Source: Ceratothoa steindachneri
Taxonomy: Eukaryota; Arthropoda; Malacostraca; Isopoda; Cymothoidae
Direction of reading: 5' to 3'
DNA length: 64,000 bases
NCBI GenBank assembly: GCA_963969495.1
Contig: OZ018333.1
Coordinates: forward strand, 16,471,937-16,535,936
The notes under the pieces were generated by a model that was not told the DNA's origin, searched no databases, and was given only the letters and a program-made list of their open reading frames with translations. Positions 46,100 through 57,767 of this stretch are shown piece by piece. Position 1 is the stretch's first letter; every line of letters starts with the position of its first letter. Position numbers and translations under genes: made by a program.

Positions 46100-47110
46100 A
46101 CTTGAGAAAGTAAAAAGGGATATGAGATAGAGGGGAACAGGAGTAGACCTTTAATACATAAAAATGAGACTATAAATAAAGGTCGAGTAAGGAGGAGAGA
46201 AGTATAGTAAAATTCCACTTCGCAGTCCGCTCTAATGAGCGAGATGATCCCCCTCTCCAGCCACAGGGTAGGAGCAGTCCCGCGGCAAACCTCTGGAAAC
46301 CCCGCGAGCGTGGAGGGTATGGGCTCCAATATGTTTATGAAGATGCCTCATTTGTACTGTTTGATACAGACCGGAACTGCATTCAAAGGCTTTTCGCCTG
46401 TGTGGTTTATTTCATGTGTCTGAATATACCCCATTCGGGCTGCTTGATATGGGCATAAACAGCATTTGAAAGGCTTTTTATCCGTAAGAGATTTTTCATG
46501 TATCCGAAGATAGGCCATTTGTACTGCTCAGTACGGACAGTAACTGCATTTGAAAGACCTTTCACCCGTGTAAGTTCTTTCATGTGTCCGAAGATTTGCT
46601 CTCTCCTGTGCTTGATAGGATCAGAGATTACAGTTGAAACGCTTTTCACCTGTGTGTTCTTTCATGTGCTTGAAGATCCCCCGTTCGTGCTGCTCGATAC
46701 GGGCAAGAACCACATTTGAAAGAATTTTCACCTGTGTTAGTTCTTTCATGTTTCTGAAGATTCCCCTTGTGTGATGTTTGGTAGAAACATAAGCTGCATT
46801 TGTAAGCTCTTTCACCGGTGTGGGTCTCTTATGTCTCTTAATATTACCCATTTCCGCTGCTTGACAGAGTCAGGAAATGTATTGCAAATGTGTTTCACCT
46901 GTGCGGGTTCTTTCATGTGTCTTAAGATTCCCCATTTCAGCTGCTTGGTAGGGATATGAACTACATTTAAAAGGCTTCTCACCTGTTTGAGCTCTTTCAT
47001 GGACTCGACGATTCCCTCTATTTCCTGTTTGATAGGGGCGAGAACGCCATTTGAAATGCTTCCCCAATAGTTCGCAGCTTCTTCTCAAGCTTTCTTCTTC
47101 TGTCACACTA
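46100..47110 (-). pseudogene. Degenerate C2H2 zinc-finger exon, about nine fingers
   Basis: The minus strand carries a strict 84-bp (28-codon) period from 47060 to 46380, eight to nine units, each with a finger-linker remnant such as 'HERAQTGEKPFKC', 'THERTRTGE' or 'MKELTRVK'. The first fingers stay in frame from 47106 ('MTEEESLRRSCELLGKHFK'). Zinc ligands are mostly lost: the second Cys is often Tyr and the last His is Arg or Leu. Upstream, 'gaagttttttag' before the first codons (about 47110) looks like a splice acceptor, so this may be the last exon of a zinc-finger gene that lost function rather than a processed copy. It is the only host-like sequence I see. Confidence 0.65.
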
Positions 47111-48400
47111 AAAAACTTCAGAATTAGATTGCGAGAAACTACTTTCCAGTGGATTTAAAGGTATACATTTAATCTGAAAATAATTTTAATATTTGTAATA
47201 ATATTGCATTATGCCTGCTGAACATCATGTTAACTAAACCTAACTCCCATTATCTTCATTCCTTCATCCATTTTTTTCTAACCAACCATTACCCTATCTC
47301 TTTTTTTTCTTGTACCAGCCTTGAGTGGAATTTAGGGTATTTGGTGACCCATAATTATATGCTTTCATGTTCATATTCATCCATTCCCATTCAACTCACC
47401 ATGCTTCTAATGCAGCAAAAGAGGTGTAAGGAGGAACGCCAGGCAGGAAAGTTGGCCATCTCCTGATAAATGATTAAGAAGCATTATTTACATTAAAATA
47501 TAAAATAAGGGTATCACGAAAGAAGTGTTTTAAAAATGAGTAATGGAGTGAGCTCTGAGGAAACCGACAGAGAATGAGAGTGATGATCAATGATCAATGC
47601 TGTTGAGGGTGACCCTATCTGGTGGGATTAATTTAATTTTAAGGATTTATAGCCCTTTATGCCTTATAGGCTCATCTGGCTTAAGTTGGAACTGGTGGGA
47701 TACTTGGGTGTCCACTAGAGACCGACTCTACCAGAGACCGAAGCGCAAAGCCAATATTGTAAAAAAAAAGCATGGAGGAGAGCCGCAAGAGGCAGCAATG
47801 GTAACAAGTATAAGCGATACGTACTGTGCACGAAGCATTCCACACGAACATTCAATCAAAATTTGGCATAAATTCTGAGGTAACAAGCAGTCTTGTCACA
47901 GAGGTTCAAGAGAGAGCTACACCAGATGGGGCAGCATCCCGCGGGTGTGTTGAATTCAGAGATGACAGAAAATGAGTTGATAACGGAGAGGTAAGGGGAA
48001 AAGTTTGGGTTGTTTTATTATCATTATTTGAAGCAGAGTATACGCCACCAAAATCTAAAAAGATTATGTAGTAGCAAGCCATAAAAGTGTACGAGGCATG
48101 GGTGGAGTACAAAACGTGGTAAGGTTAAAAAAGAGAGATAAAAAGAGGCCTCAGTGGTGTAGCAGATGACATCTTTGCAAGCTCCTACAAAGTTCGTAAG
48201 GAGGCAGTTGGCAATTTCCCGCCTGAGAAAATTATGCATCTCGCCAAAATCCATTTTAGTACAACCTTTGATAACAATACGGTTACCTCAAAATTAAAGT
48301 ACGACTCCTCACAATCACCAACCAATCAAAACCTTTATACAACCCAATTCGAAATTAACCAATTAGAATAGACTTTTCGTTTCCCCGAGTCCGGAGCGCA
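47111..48400. other. No gene recognised
   Basis: Short frames on both strands (for example 47227-47466) lack a recognisable domain. No repeat partner elsewhere in the window. Confidence 0.4.
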
Positions 48401-48401
48401 T

Positions 48402-48990
48402 TGTAACGATCACTTTTACCTCAGCAGCACTCCATCAAGGTCAGTAACAATTAGCTCCCTAATTAACGATCAGTGTATACAAAGGTCTAAAAATATTCAA
48501 AGTGTAATTCCTCCCTTTGAATTCCACTTCCCCTGATTTATAACTTCAAAAACGTCGTGGCAGTACTATACTATATTTTATATAATTCCCCACATTTTAT
48601 ATCAGATTCACTATAATATCACCTTATATAGCTTATTTCTCTTAACATTATAATCATCCGCCATTTTCCTAAATTCAAATTAGTCATATTCCATTATTTG
48701 TTGTTCAATAAATCTTGTTAAATTTGAGTCAGTGATTTTGAAACCTTCCCGGTTGAAATAGGTATCTTCATCACGTTCTCTCTTTGAAAGTTTAATGGCT
48801 GCTATCTAGGCAAGTTTTGTCGTTAAACCCATCTCAATAGCTATAATTGGTGCCCTAGGCCCTTTCTTTGTTTAAATTAAGTATAATATAGTTTAACGTA
48901 TAGTTACGTAAAAATTATATTATTCTTTCCTCGTGAAATTACGCTTGCCAGTTAAAGACTCAACCGCTTCTCTCTTTCAGTGACTCTGGC
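48402..48990 (+). other. Possible LTR and primer-binding site (weak)
   Basis: The segment starts 'tgtaacgatcacttttacc', contains 'aataaa' near 48709 and ends with 'taattggtgccctaggccc' near 48850, where 'tggtgccc' could be a primer-binding site. No second LTR is present in the window, and the segment does not end in CA. If real, it could be the 5' end of the gypsy element whose RNase H and integrase lie at 55700-56665, with the CR1 LINE inserted between. Confidence 0.25.
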
Positions 48991-49633
48991 TCGGTTTAAG
49001 CCTACCGCCTGTCTCTCTCTCTCTCATAAAGAAAGTAGAGGGAGAGGTGACGCCCCCTTGTCGCGGGAAGAGAGCTTGTGTGTACCTTTGACTTTTCGAG
49101 CTATGTCGGCGGGGGTACCTCTTCTGGGTACCCTTGGTAGGGCTTCCCTTGTCGATTTGGTCGGAAGCGAGGTTCCAGACTAAGTGCGTCATTCCTTCTG
49201 TCGTAGAATGCCTCCCCCCCTCCCTTTTTGTTCTAAGAGTGCTAATATATGGATATCTTAATATCTTAAACAGAGCCGTTCCGAAACACGTAAGGATATA
49301 GAGACAAACACACAATAATCCCCAAATAAACTTATATTTTAACTTTAACCATTGAATACACAACATCTAAACATTAACTACAGCAATACTCTGAATATTA
49401 TCATAAACAAGAATTAATTAAATTAGTTTGACCCTCAAAAATTGGTTAATTTCTCTACACACAACAATAATATAAAAAATAGGCTTTTGGACTCATCTGG
49501 AGTTTAAAGGCCTAAGAAATGTTATTGACTCACGACGCGTGCCGTCTGACCAGATGTAGATGGGCGAGATCACACGGTCGTTTTGGCAAGAGTAGCAGCT
49601 GGGGAGTCCACACGATATTCAGGGGGGGGGGGG

Positions 49634-50250
49634 TTCTTCAAGGACGAGAACAATTACGGTGCTTTATGCAACACCTAGGCATTCGTGGTCTCTCTGGCGA
49701 GAGTGAGTCGAACTTGTTTCTTAAATCAAGTTAACTTGGAGTGCGGTGTGACCACCGAGTAACGAGCTCGAGGGGGAGCTTTTCTCCTTCGTTAAAAATT
49801 TCGTCATGGACGAGGAGTGAACTCGGGGAGGGTCTTCTTCAAGGGCGAGGATAACGGAGGGGGGTTTCTCTGGCGAGAATAAATTACTTAACGTTCGGTT
49901 TGGTAACCAGGAACTAGCTCGAGGATGATCTTCTTCTTAGTTCCAGTCTTCTTCAAGGGCGAGTATAACGGAGGGGGATTTCTCTGACGAGAATAAGTTG
50001 AACTTGGTTCCTTACCAAGTTAACTTAGGAGTTCGGTGTGGCCACCGAGTAACTGGCTCGAGAGGGAGCCTTTTCCTTCTTCTTTTCTTAATTCATCAAA
50101 GACGAGGAATACCCCTGGTGTTTAAGGTGCACCAGGATATGAGGAGTCTCTCTGGTGAGAGTAAGTTGAAATTAACAAAGTTAACTTATCGTTTGGTTTG
50201 ATAACCAGGGGCTAGCTCGAGGATGAGCTTCTTCTTAGCCCCTTAAGGTA
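49634..50250 (+). repeat. Two tandem ~310-bp units in LINE 5' region
   Basis: Subunits alternate A-B-A-B. A-type copies (from 49634 and 49949) share 'tcttcaagg.cgag' and 'aagttaactt.ggagt.cggtgtg.ccaccg'. B-type copies (from 49831 and 50095) share 'ctagctcgaggatga.cttcttctta'. Position upstream of a CR1-type ORF1 suggests promoter subrepeats of the LINE's 5' untranslated region. Confidence 0.7.
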
Positions 50251-51490
50251 GGTAGCCCGGCCTCTCTTGCAGGGTACTTCTTGGTCTGGTGACCCAAGTA
50301 AACTACCTCTCCAGTCTCGGTAGCTTGGTTTGATCCGAGGACTTCGTCACCTAGAGACTGACGTATACTACCTTTATTTTCCTCAGTGTTCCTCATTTAT
50401 ACCTTGTCACCCCACTGGGGGAGTGGTAAGGGGGGAGGGGCTTGAGGACGGCCCCAGGAAGGTTCTTTTGCCCAACGGTTTTCCCACCGAGTCTTACATC
50501 GGCTCCTCGTTAGCCTTCGAGCTTGGGAGAAACACGTCTCCAATTTCTTATTTGACGTGAAACTGGATCTCACTCTCCTGGGGGAGATCTTGCATTTTGA
50601 CCTTTAGGGTCTTTCATGGCACCGAGTGGAGTGACGCTGCGGTTAAGCGCTGGACCCGCCGATGCCTTCGGCTGGATGTCTTTGCGGTAACCGCCTTGTG
50701 ACTGCACCACAAGTGAACGGAGGGGGGGGGGGGAGTGACGATTCCCCGACACCTTCCTTTTTCTACTCTATCCTTCTCCTTTTTTTACTTTTATCCTATC
50801 TCTCCCACTTATACAAAAAAAGCCTTCTCCTATCATGTCACTCTTTCCCTTTTTCCCTCTATCTACATATAAGGACCTGGCAGCTACCTCATGCGTCAGA
50901 AGAGAGGCTTTGGAACCTCTATAAACAACGCCAATCGACGCTCACTGGTTGCGAGAGACTAGGACTAGAGGTGTCCTAGGCGTTGGGGCACGATGAATGG
51001 AATGAGGGTGGTGCCCCGTTAACCCCTTTCCTGGCGCGTAATTATTGACCATTCCCAGTGACCGTTGACGGGTGCCTCTGGTAGTATCGGTCCGAGGTGA
51101 CGGCCCTTTGTTCCCAGGTTGGTTGCCAGGCTAATATAAAGCTTTGGGTCGAGTCTCTTGGTGTGGCGGGATATCCATTGAACGCTGCTCCGAGATCTTG
51201 GCCGTCGTGAAGGGAACTAGTAGGAGTTTAGTATGGGGTGTGCTCCGTTGTTCACCTGGTGAGAAATCGATGGCCCCTTCGGGGACAGTCAGTGCTGCTT
51301 GGCTGGGAGCCACGGCACGCCGAGGTTTGACGACTCGGTCGGACGAACAGCAGCACAAGGAGCGTGCCTTCTGAAAGATCCGAAACCTCTCCGATCGATA
51401 GGCGGGAGTGACTCACGCGGGGTGAACTCACCACCCCCTTTCTTTTTTATTGAGTGGTCACAAAGTATTCAGAGATATAAAGTGTTTAGC
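50251..51490 (+). other. Probable 5' untranslated region of CR1-type LINE
   Basis: GC-richer DNA with poly-G runs (for example 50720-50731) and no convincing frame of its own leads into the ORF1 start at 51491. The element's 5' end is not defined. The near-repeat of 'ttaagcctaccgcc' at 48997-49010 and again at 55638-55651 may mark the borders of the insertion. Confidence 0.45.
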
Positions 51491-52700
51491 ATGACTGGAA
51501 AGAAAGGAGCTGGTGTGTTAAAATATACCTGCTTGACATGCCAAAAGGACAAGTGGTGCGTAGATTTTCCGGAGGGGTGTTTCTCAAAATGCCACTCTGG
51601 AAGTATCTGCACGGACTGCGTCCTAAGGGTAGAACTTCAGGAGCTTAAGGAAGCTTTTAAATCTTCTGCGGATAAAACTCGACGGCTGGAAGAAAAGGTG
51701 AAAATCCTCGAATCTGAGCATGTGACTCAAATCCGTCGTCTCGAAGCCATCATTGCAGAGATGACAGCCACCAAGGTAGAGCAAGAGCATCAAGAAACTC
51801 CCAACGACGCCGATGGTTCCTCTGTTGAGCCCTCAAGCACCGCGTCGATAGAGATAGGCCATCCATCCGACGTCCTAGAGCCAGCTGCTGCTGGGGTTAC
51901 TCAGGGCGTCAAAAAGAAGAAAAGGAAGAGTAAGAAAGGAAAAACAGTAGATAAAACAGAAGAGAAAGTAGAAACGGAAGAAAAAACGAAGAAGAAAAAA
52001 ACCCAAAAAGTGGGGAAGAAAGAGGAATCGAAAGAGCCCATACTGAAAGGGAAGCCTCTGTCCTCTGAACCCAAATGCGCGAGGGTCATCGTGATCGGTG
52101 ACTCCCAAGCGCGGGATCTACACCCCCTTGCTAGCAGCCCGCCTTCGCACGAGTGTGAAGGTAAGCTGCCTTCCAGGAAAGGGGAACGGAGAAATAAGGG
52201 TGGAGGCTGAGAAATCCCAGATCTCTGAGAACTCAGTAGTTGCCCTCATGGCAAGCGGCAACGATCTCTACCTACGAGGAGGTAAAGTAGGCGCCAGCGG
52301 GAAGATCCTGACCACGGTTATGGGAAGAGTTGACGACTGTGGGCTAAAAAAACAGCAGACGTGTCGTGGTCGGGATACTCCCAAGACGAGGTCCATCCCG
52401 CAATGCTCACGGAAAGAATGTCTCCATAAATCAACGCCTGGGAGATCTTTGTACGGCGAAACAAGTCTTTTTTGTAGACCCCTCCCGCACCTTTTACGGG
52501 AGAAATGACCTGTACAAAAGGGATGGAGTGCATCTTTCCTTTAAAGGGAAAGCTGCACTCGCGAACATGATCCAGGGTGTTGTGGAGCGGACCCAAAGAA
52601 GTGTTAGACCCCGAATAAAGGAGGACGTACGCCAGTACACCCGTGTTACTCCAGGAAAGACCTTTTCTGAACTCACAAAGAGGGAAGTGACCCCTACAAA
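51491..52700 (+). pseudogene. CR1-type LINE ORF1 with SGNH esterase domain
   Basis: From ATG 51491 ('MTGKKGAGVLKYTC') there is a Cys-rich start (C..C, C...C..C), a coiled-coil stretch (about residues 45-100, 'ELQELKEAFKSS' onward) and a Lys/Glu-rich segment. An SGNH-hydrolase fold follows: 'VIGDSQ' (nucleophile Ser), then after a frameshift 'MASGND' (Asn) and, after a second frameshift, 'YKRDGVHLSFKG' (Asp-x-x-His). CR1-clade ORF1 proteins carry such an esterase domain. Two frameshifts (about 52110 and 52360) make it a pseudogene. After the second, the frame runs without a stop into the endonuclease of ORF2. Confidence 0.8.
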
Positions 52701-52739
52701 GAAAGAAAGCGGGAAACGGAAGAGCGTAGGGAGTCCTAC

Positions 52740-55508
52740 AGTCGGGGATTCCCTCAAAGTTCTTCTGTTTAATGCGAGGTCTATCAGAAACAAGTTTCTA
52801 GAACTTCGTGGCCTCGTAGCAACAGAAGAACCGGAGATGGTGGCCATAACGGAGTCTTGGATAAAAACTTCAAGCCGAGATTTTGAAGGTGAATTCACGA
52901 TTCCCGGTTACCAGCTCTTCCTGAAAGATAAGCCAGACAGAGAGGGTGGCGGTTTGATGTTGTATGTCAAGGATACTCTCAACTCGACGGATTGCAACAT
53001 CGTATCCGACCATGAACTACTAGGTGTTGACCTAGAGATAGGTCTTGCCAAATACAGGACCCTGGTGCTTTATAGACATCCTGCCCAACTCGTTGAAAAG
53101 GACAGAGATCTGTACCAGCTACTAGGAGAACTTGTGGAAGACAGAGTGTGTATCGTCATGGGATATTTCAACACACAAGTTGACTGGGAAACCAGAGAAC
53201 CATGTGGCGAGAACGTACTACTCCTGGAGTTCGCGAACAACGAGTTCCTCACTCAATGCGTGAGAGAGCCAACGAGAGGAGACAATATCCTCGACTTGGT
53301 TTTCAACTCTGACGATGACATCGTTGAGGACCTCTCTGTTGGCGAAGAGCTCGGTAGCAGTGGCCACCGACTAATTAGATTTGTAGTCAAAGTCCCGAAG
53401 GCAGGGCCGGCAACTAGTAAAGCGAGGAAACTCGATTTGAAAAGCGCAGACTTTGCAGATTTTCGTGCTGGCCTGACTGACGCGAGGCTAGAAGTGTGGG
53501 AGGCTGTTGAAGATTCTTGGAACAGTTTCAAAACCACAATCATGAGTCTTCAATCACGTTTCATCCCCCTGAAATGTCCCCGTCGGTCTTCTATTCAACC
53601 AAAGTGGTTTAATCGAGAAATCGGCCAACTGCTTAGGAAGAAGAGAACTGTGTACCGGCAATCGAAGATCTCAGGTGACTTTGACGAATACTGGAGGCTA
53701 GCCAGGAGAGTGAAGTCCAGCATAAGGGCGGCTAAGCGGTCTGAGGAACTCCGAGTGGCGAGACTCTGTAAAGAGAATCCCAAGGAGTTTTTTGGATATG
53801 TGAACAGCCGTAAACCAATCCGTCGAACGATTGGCCCTTTGAGAAATGAGGAAGGGGCATTAAAGCATTCAGATGCTGAAAATGCTAACCTCCTCAACGA
53901 CTATACCTCTTCAGTGTTTACTGAAGAGTGTGGTCCCATCCCCCAGCCAATGGATTCCAACTCGGGGGAAAGCTGGAGGATATGGACTTCACCGAAGGGC
54001 AAATAAAAAAGAAGATCACTGACCTAATGACGAATAAGTCACCTAGCCCGGATAGGTTTCTACCTAAAGTGTTAAAAGAAGTGCGCGATCAAGTGTCACG
54101 ACATCTGAGCGCAATCTTCAACATGTCAATCCGGACCGAATGCGTTCCTAGAGACTGGCGTGAAGCGGAGGTGACTCCTATCTTCAAGAAAAGAGACCGT
54201 AGCCAACCGTCGAACTACCAACCTATCAGTCTGACTTCGATAGTCGATAAACTCATGGAAAGCATGATGGTGGACAAAATAACGTCGTATTTAGAGTCAA
54301 AGCTGCTACTGAGGAGTTCCCAGCACGGCTTCCGAAGGCAACGGTCATGCCTGACAAACCTTGTGGAATTCTTCCACCTCGTTTTCAGTGAGCACGATCG
54401 GGACAGGGAGGTGGATATGGTCTACTTAGACTTTCAGAAAGCCTTTGATAAGGTACCACACCGCCGCCTTCTCCGGGAAGTGTAAGCACTGGGCATAGAC
54501 GGAAAAGTAGCCGGCTGGATCGAGAACTGGCTAAGTGGCAGACGGCAACGGGTGGTGGTGAATGGGCAGGCTTCTGAGTGGGTGCTCGTTACTAGCGGGG
54601 TGCCTCAAGGTTCTGTCCTGGGACCACTACTATTCATCATCTACGTCAACGACATGGACGGTGACATGGTTGCCAAGATTTTCAAATTTGCCGACGATAC
54701 CAAGCTTGGTATGAATGTTGCAAAAGATGGAAATACTGCCCGCCTACAGGAAGATCTTGGGAAGATTGGGGAGTGGTCGGACACGTGGCAAATGCCTTTT
54801 AACGTGAACAAATGCAAAGTTATGCATATTGGCCACAGAAACCCCTAATCTCAGTATATCCTTAAGGGCACTGCTTTCGAATCCACCGACACTGAGAAGG
54901 ACTTGGGTGTAACAATCACTAGTGACCTCAAGTTCTCGAAACAGTGCATTGAGGCGGAGAAAAAGGCCCAAATGATGCTAGGCTATATTGAGCGCCAGTT
55001 TGGTTATCGGAACCAGGAGATTGTACTGTGCTTGTACAAATCACTTGTCCGACCGCACCTGGATTATGGCGTACAATTTTGGAGTTCTTCATTGCGAAAG
55101 GACAGCGCGAGATTGGAACACGTACAAGCCAGGGCAACCAAGCTGATTCCCTCTATCCGACATAAAAGTTATGAGGATAGACGACTAAGGGAATTAGATC
55201 TGTTCTCGCTGGAAATCCGTAGACTGCGTGGTCAGCTCATTGAAGTTTTCAAAATACTTCGAGGCTTCGACAGACTGGACTACGGGGATATTTTCCAGCT
55301 CAGCGAGGAGAGAACAAGAAATCACGGCTTCAAACTTGAACTGAAGCGTTACAACCGAAATCTGTGTGGAATTTTGTTCACTTACAGTATCTGCGGTAAG
55401 TGGAACGCACTTCCGACGGAAGTTGTCAACAGTCAATCTGTTGACCAGTTCAAGTCAAGACTAGACAAGGTCTTGAAAAGTGGCCGTTTAGGGACGCAAA
55501 ACAATTGA
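52740..55508 (+). pseudogene. CR1-type LINE ORF2 (endonuclease and RT)
   Basis: Endonuclease: 'LKVLLFNARSIRNK', 'MVAITESW' (Glu present), 'MGYFNTQVDW' (family GDFN; the Asp is Tyr here) and 'SSGHRLIRF' (family SDH; the Asp is Gly here). Two catalytic positions of the nuclease are thus lost. After a frameshift near 53940 the RT reads 'SNYQPISLTSIVDKLMESMM', 'QHGFRRQRSC', 'VYLDFQKAFDKVPH', 'TSGVPQGSVLGPLLF' and 'KFADDTKLGM' (catalytic Asp pair intact). The tail ends 'WNALPTEVVNSQSVDQFKSR' and a stop at 55506-55508. Further stops lie at 54483-54485 and 54846-54848. RT-level conservation is good; the copy is fairly young but inactive. Confidence 0.92.
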
Positions 55509-55699
55509 GCAGCCATGTGCCCGCTCGATTGCTAGTCCAAAGGTAACCTCCTTGAATGGACCGTAAGGTCTCCTAGCGTACCTTCTTTCCTTGTTGTTAC
55601 ACACACACTCTCTTTCTATCAGTCATTCCGTCTCGGCTTAAGCCTACCGCCCTTCTTTTGTTTTCGCTGTAAGTTTGTTTTCATCTTACTTCTCATTCT

Positions 55700-56663
55700 T
55701 GACATTTCTAACATCATGCAACCTCTCTACGATCTGTTTTCAAAATCCAAGAAGAATCTTCCTCTATCCTGGTCTTCCAAAGCGTTCGAGGCTTTCTCTC
55801 GCACGAAAGAGGGCATGGCTTCTGATATTTCCCTGACCCATCCTTTCCTAGGAGCTTCCATAAGCGTTGCTTCATACGCGTCCACTACCCATGTTGGTGC
55901 GACGTTGCAGCAGAAGGTTGGTGACTCTTGGCAACCAATCGTTTTCTTCTCCAGAGAACTTATTCCTTCTTAGCAGAGGTATAGTACGTTATCCCGCGAA
56001 CTCCTCAGTGTTTACATCACCCTCCGCCAGTTCTGCCAATACTTGGAATGGCGTTAATATATTGTTTTTACCGACCATGGGCCGTTGGTTGGTATGCTTG
56101 CAACTAGTAGCACCTCTACTGTGCATTATGCCGTTGATTCTCGTCATCTTGACTTCATCCTGCAGATGATGAACGATATTCGCTAGTTCCTGGTTCTTCA
56201 AATGTCGTACCAGACGCGCTCTCTCGCATTTCATCGATTTCGGGCTTGAAAATCTCCCGCACTGCGCCCATCGATCATGCGATAATAGCGCTCAACCAGG
56301 AACAAGATGAAGACTCGCAAACACTGCGTCCCTCTTCTCAACTCGTCGTTCGCGAAATCGACTTGCTGGATAGTCCTTCCAGGTGCATCCTGGTTGACTA
56401 TTCATTACCTTACTGTCATCGTCCACTCATTCCTCTTGCTTACCGTTGGCACATTTATGACCAAACTTAGGGTCTTTCCCATCCTGGCATTCGAGCACCT
56501 CGCAAGCTTATTACCCAACGTACGTTATATATGGCCAGGTATGAACGAACGCCGACGTGACCAAATGGACCAGCGCATGTTTGCCGTGTCGACACACAGA
56601 GGTTCAACGCCACACAAAGACCACTGTGGCTGTTTTTCCTTTTCACGTGATACTTTGTGAGTT

Positions 56664-56665
<2 letters not shown>
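55700..56665 (+). pseudogene. Ty3/gypsy RNase H and integrase start, truncated
   Basis: The frame from 55716 reads 'MQPLYDLFSKSKKNLPLSWS', 'THPFLGASISVASYASTTHV' (RNase H start; DAS reads YAS) and 'GATLQQKVGDSWQPIVFFSR'. After frameshifts, 'FTDHGPLV' (56070) and 'NVVPDALSRI' (56200) complete RNase H. Then comes an integrase H2C2 region with 'GLSHPGIRAPRKLITQRYIW' and a C-x2-C remnant, cut by (TA)n at 56669. Here RNase H precedes integrase, the usual gypsy order, so it is a different lineage from the element at 21400-24420. Confidence 0.85.

Positions 56666-56668
<3 letters not shown>

Positions 56669-56739
<71 letters not shown>
56669..56739. repeat. (TA)n microsatellite
   Basis: About 35 TA units at the junction of the gypsy fragment and the minus-strand LINE. 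Confidence 0.95.
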
Positions 56740-57083
<344 letters not shown>

Positions 57084-57757
57084 ATATGGTAACACTTCAG
57101 ATTCGGGGCGCACGGTAGATGGCGCTGTTAGTCGGCTACAATTTTGGGCTACAGCATATCTCTTATGACGTCAGACGGTAGCGTCAGCTGCGAACAATAT
57201 TAGCGTAATATTTTTTGTATACGAGTATACACTGGGGGGCTGCGCTCCCCATCCCCCCCATCCCAATTGATTGAAACTCAGGATCATCCCTACAGTGATA
57301 TCTCCCCCACGAGCAGTCCACTTGAATTTACTGGGGTTTTTTTTTCTCCCCAACAGCTTTTTACTGGCAGAAAAACCTAACATAATAACAAACAATTCTT
57401 ACTTTTATAGCTTTCTTGATTAATTTATGCGCCTCTAGATAATCTAAAAGTTTTTCGTGATCATACAAAGTAAAGCTGAATTCGAATAACAAAGAAGCAC
57501 ATGGAGAGCACGAAAACACAATAACGAAAGAAAAACATTTTTAAAACGGGTCCTATTTATAAGCTACGATGTTGCCAGTAAGAAGCTGTTATCGTTCGCA
57601 GTAAACAAAAAATACGAAAACAAAACAAAAAACAATAAAAGACATCAAGAAACCTTACCTAACTTAGAAAAAAACTAAGAGATATGCTGTAGCCCAAAAT
57701 TGTAGCCGACTAACAGCGCCATCTATCGTGCGCCTCGAATCTGAAGTATTACCATAT
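57084..57757. mobile_element. Non-autonomous DNA element with 78-bp inverted ends
   Basis: 57088-57166 and 57675-57753 are inverted copies (three or so mismatches) beginning 'ggtaacacttcagattcg'. ATAT on both sides could be a 4-bp target duplication, but the left flank is (TA)n, so this is weak. The interior contains a 'ctggggggctgcgctcccc' motif and a ~130-bp module (57266-57394) that recurs at 59311-59450. No coding capacity. Confidence 0.8.
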
Positions 57758-57767
57758 TAAGTACTAT

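Noticed and set aside
54903..55508. Separate 201-codon gene
   Set aside because: It is the C-terminal part of the CR1-type ORF2, in frame with the RT apart from a stop.
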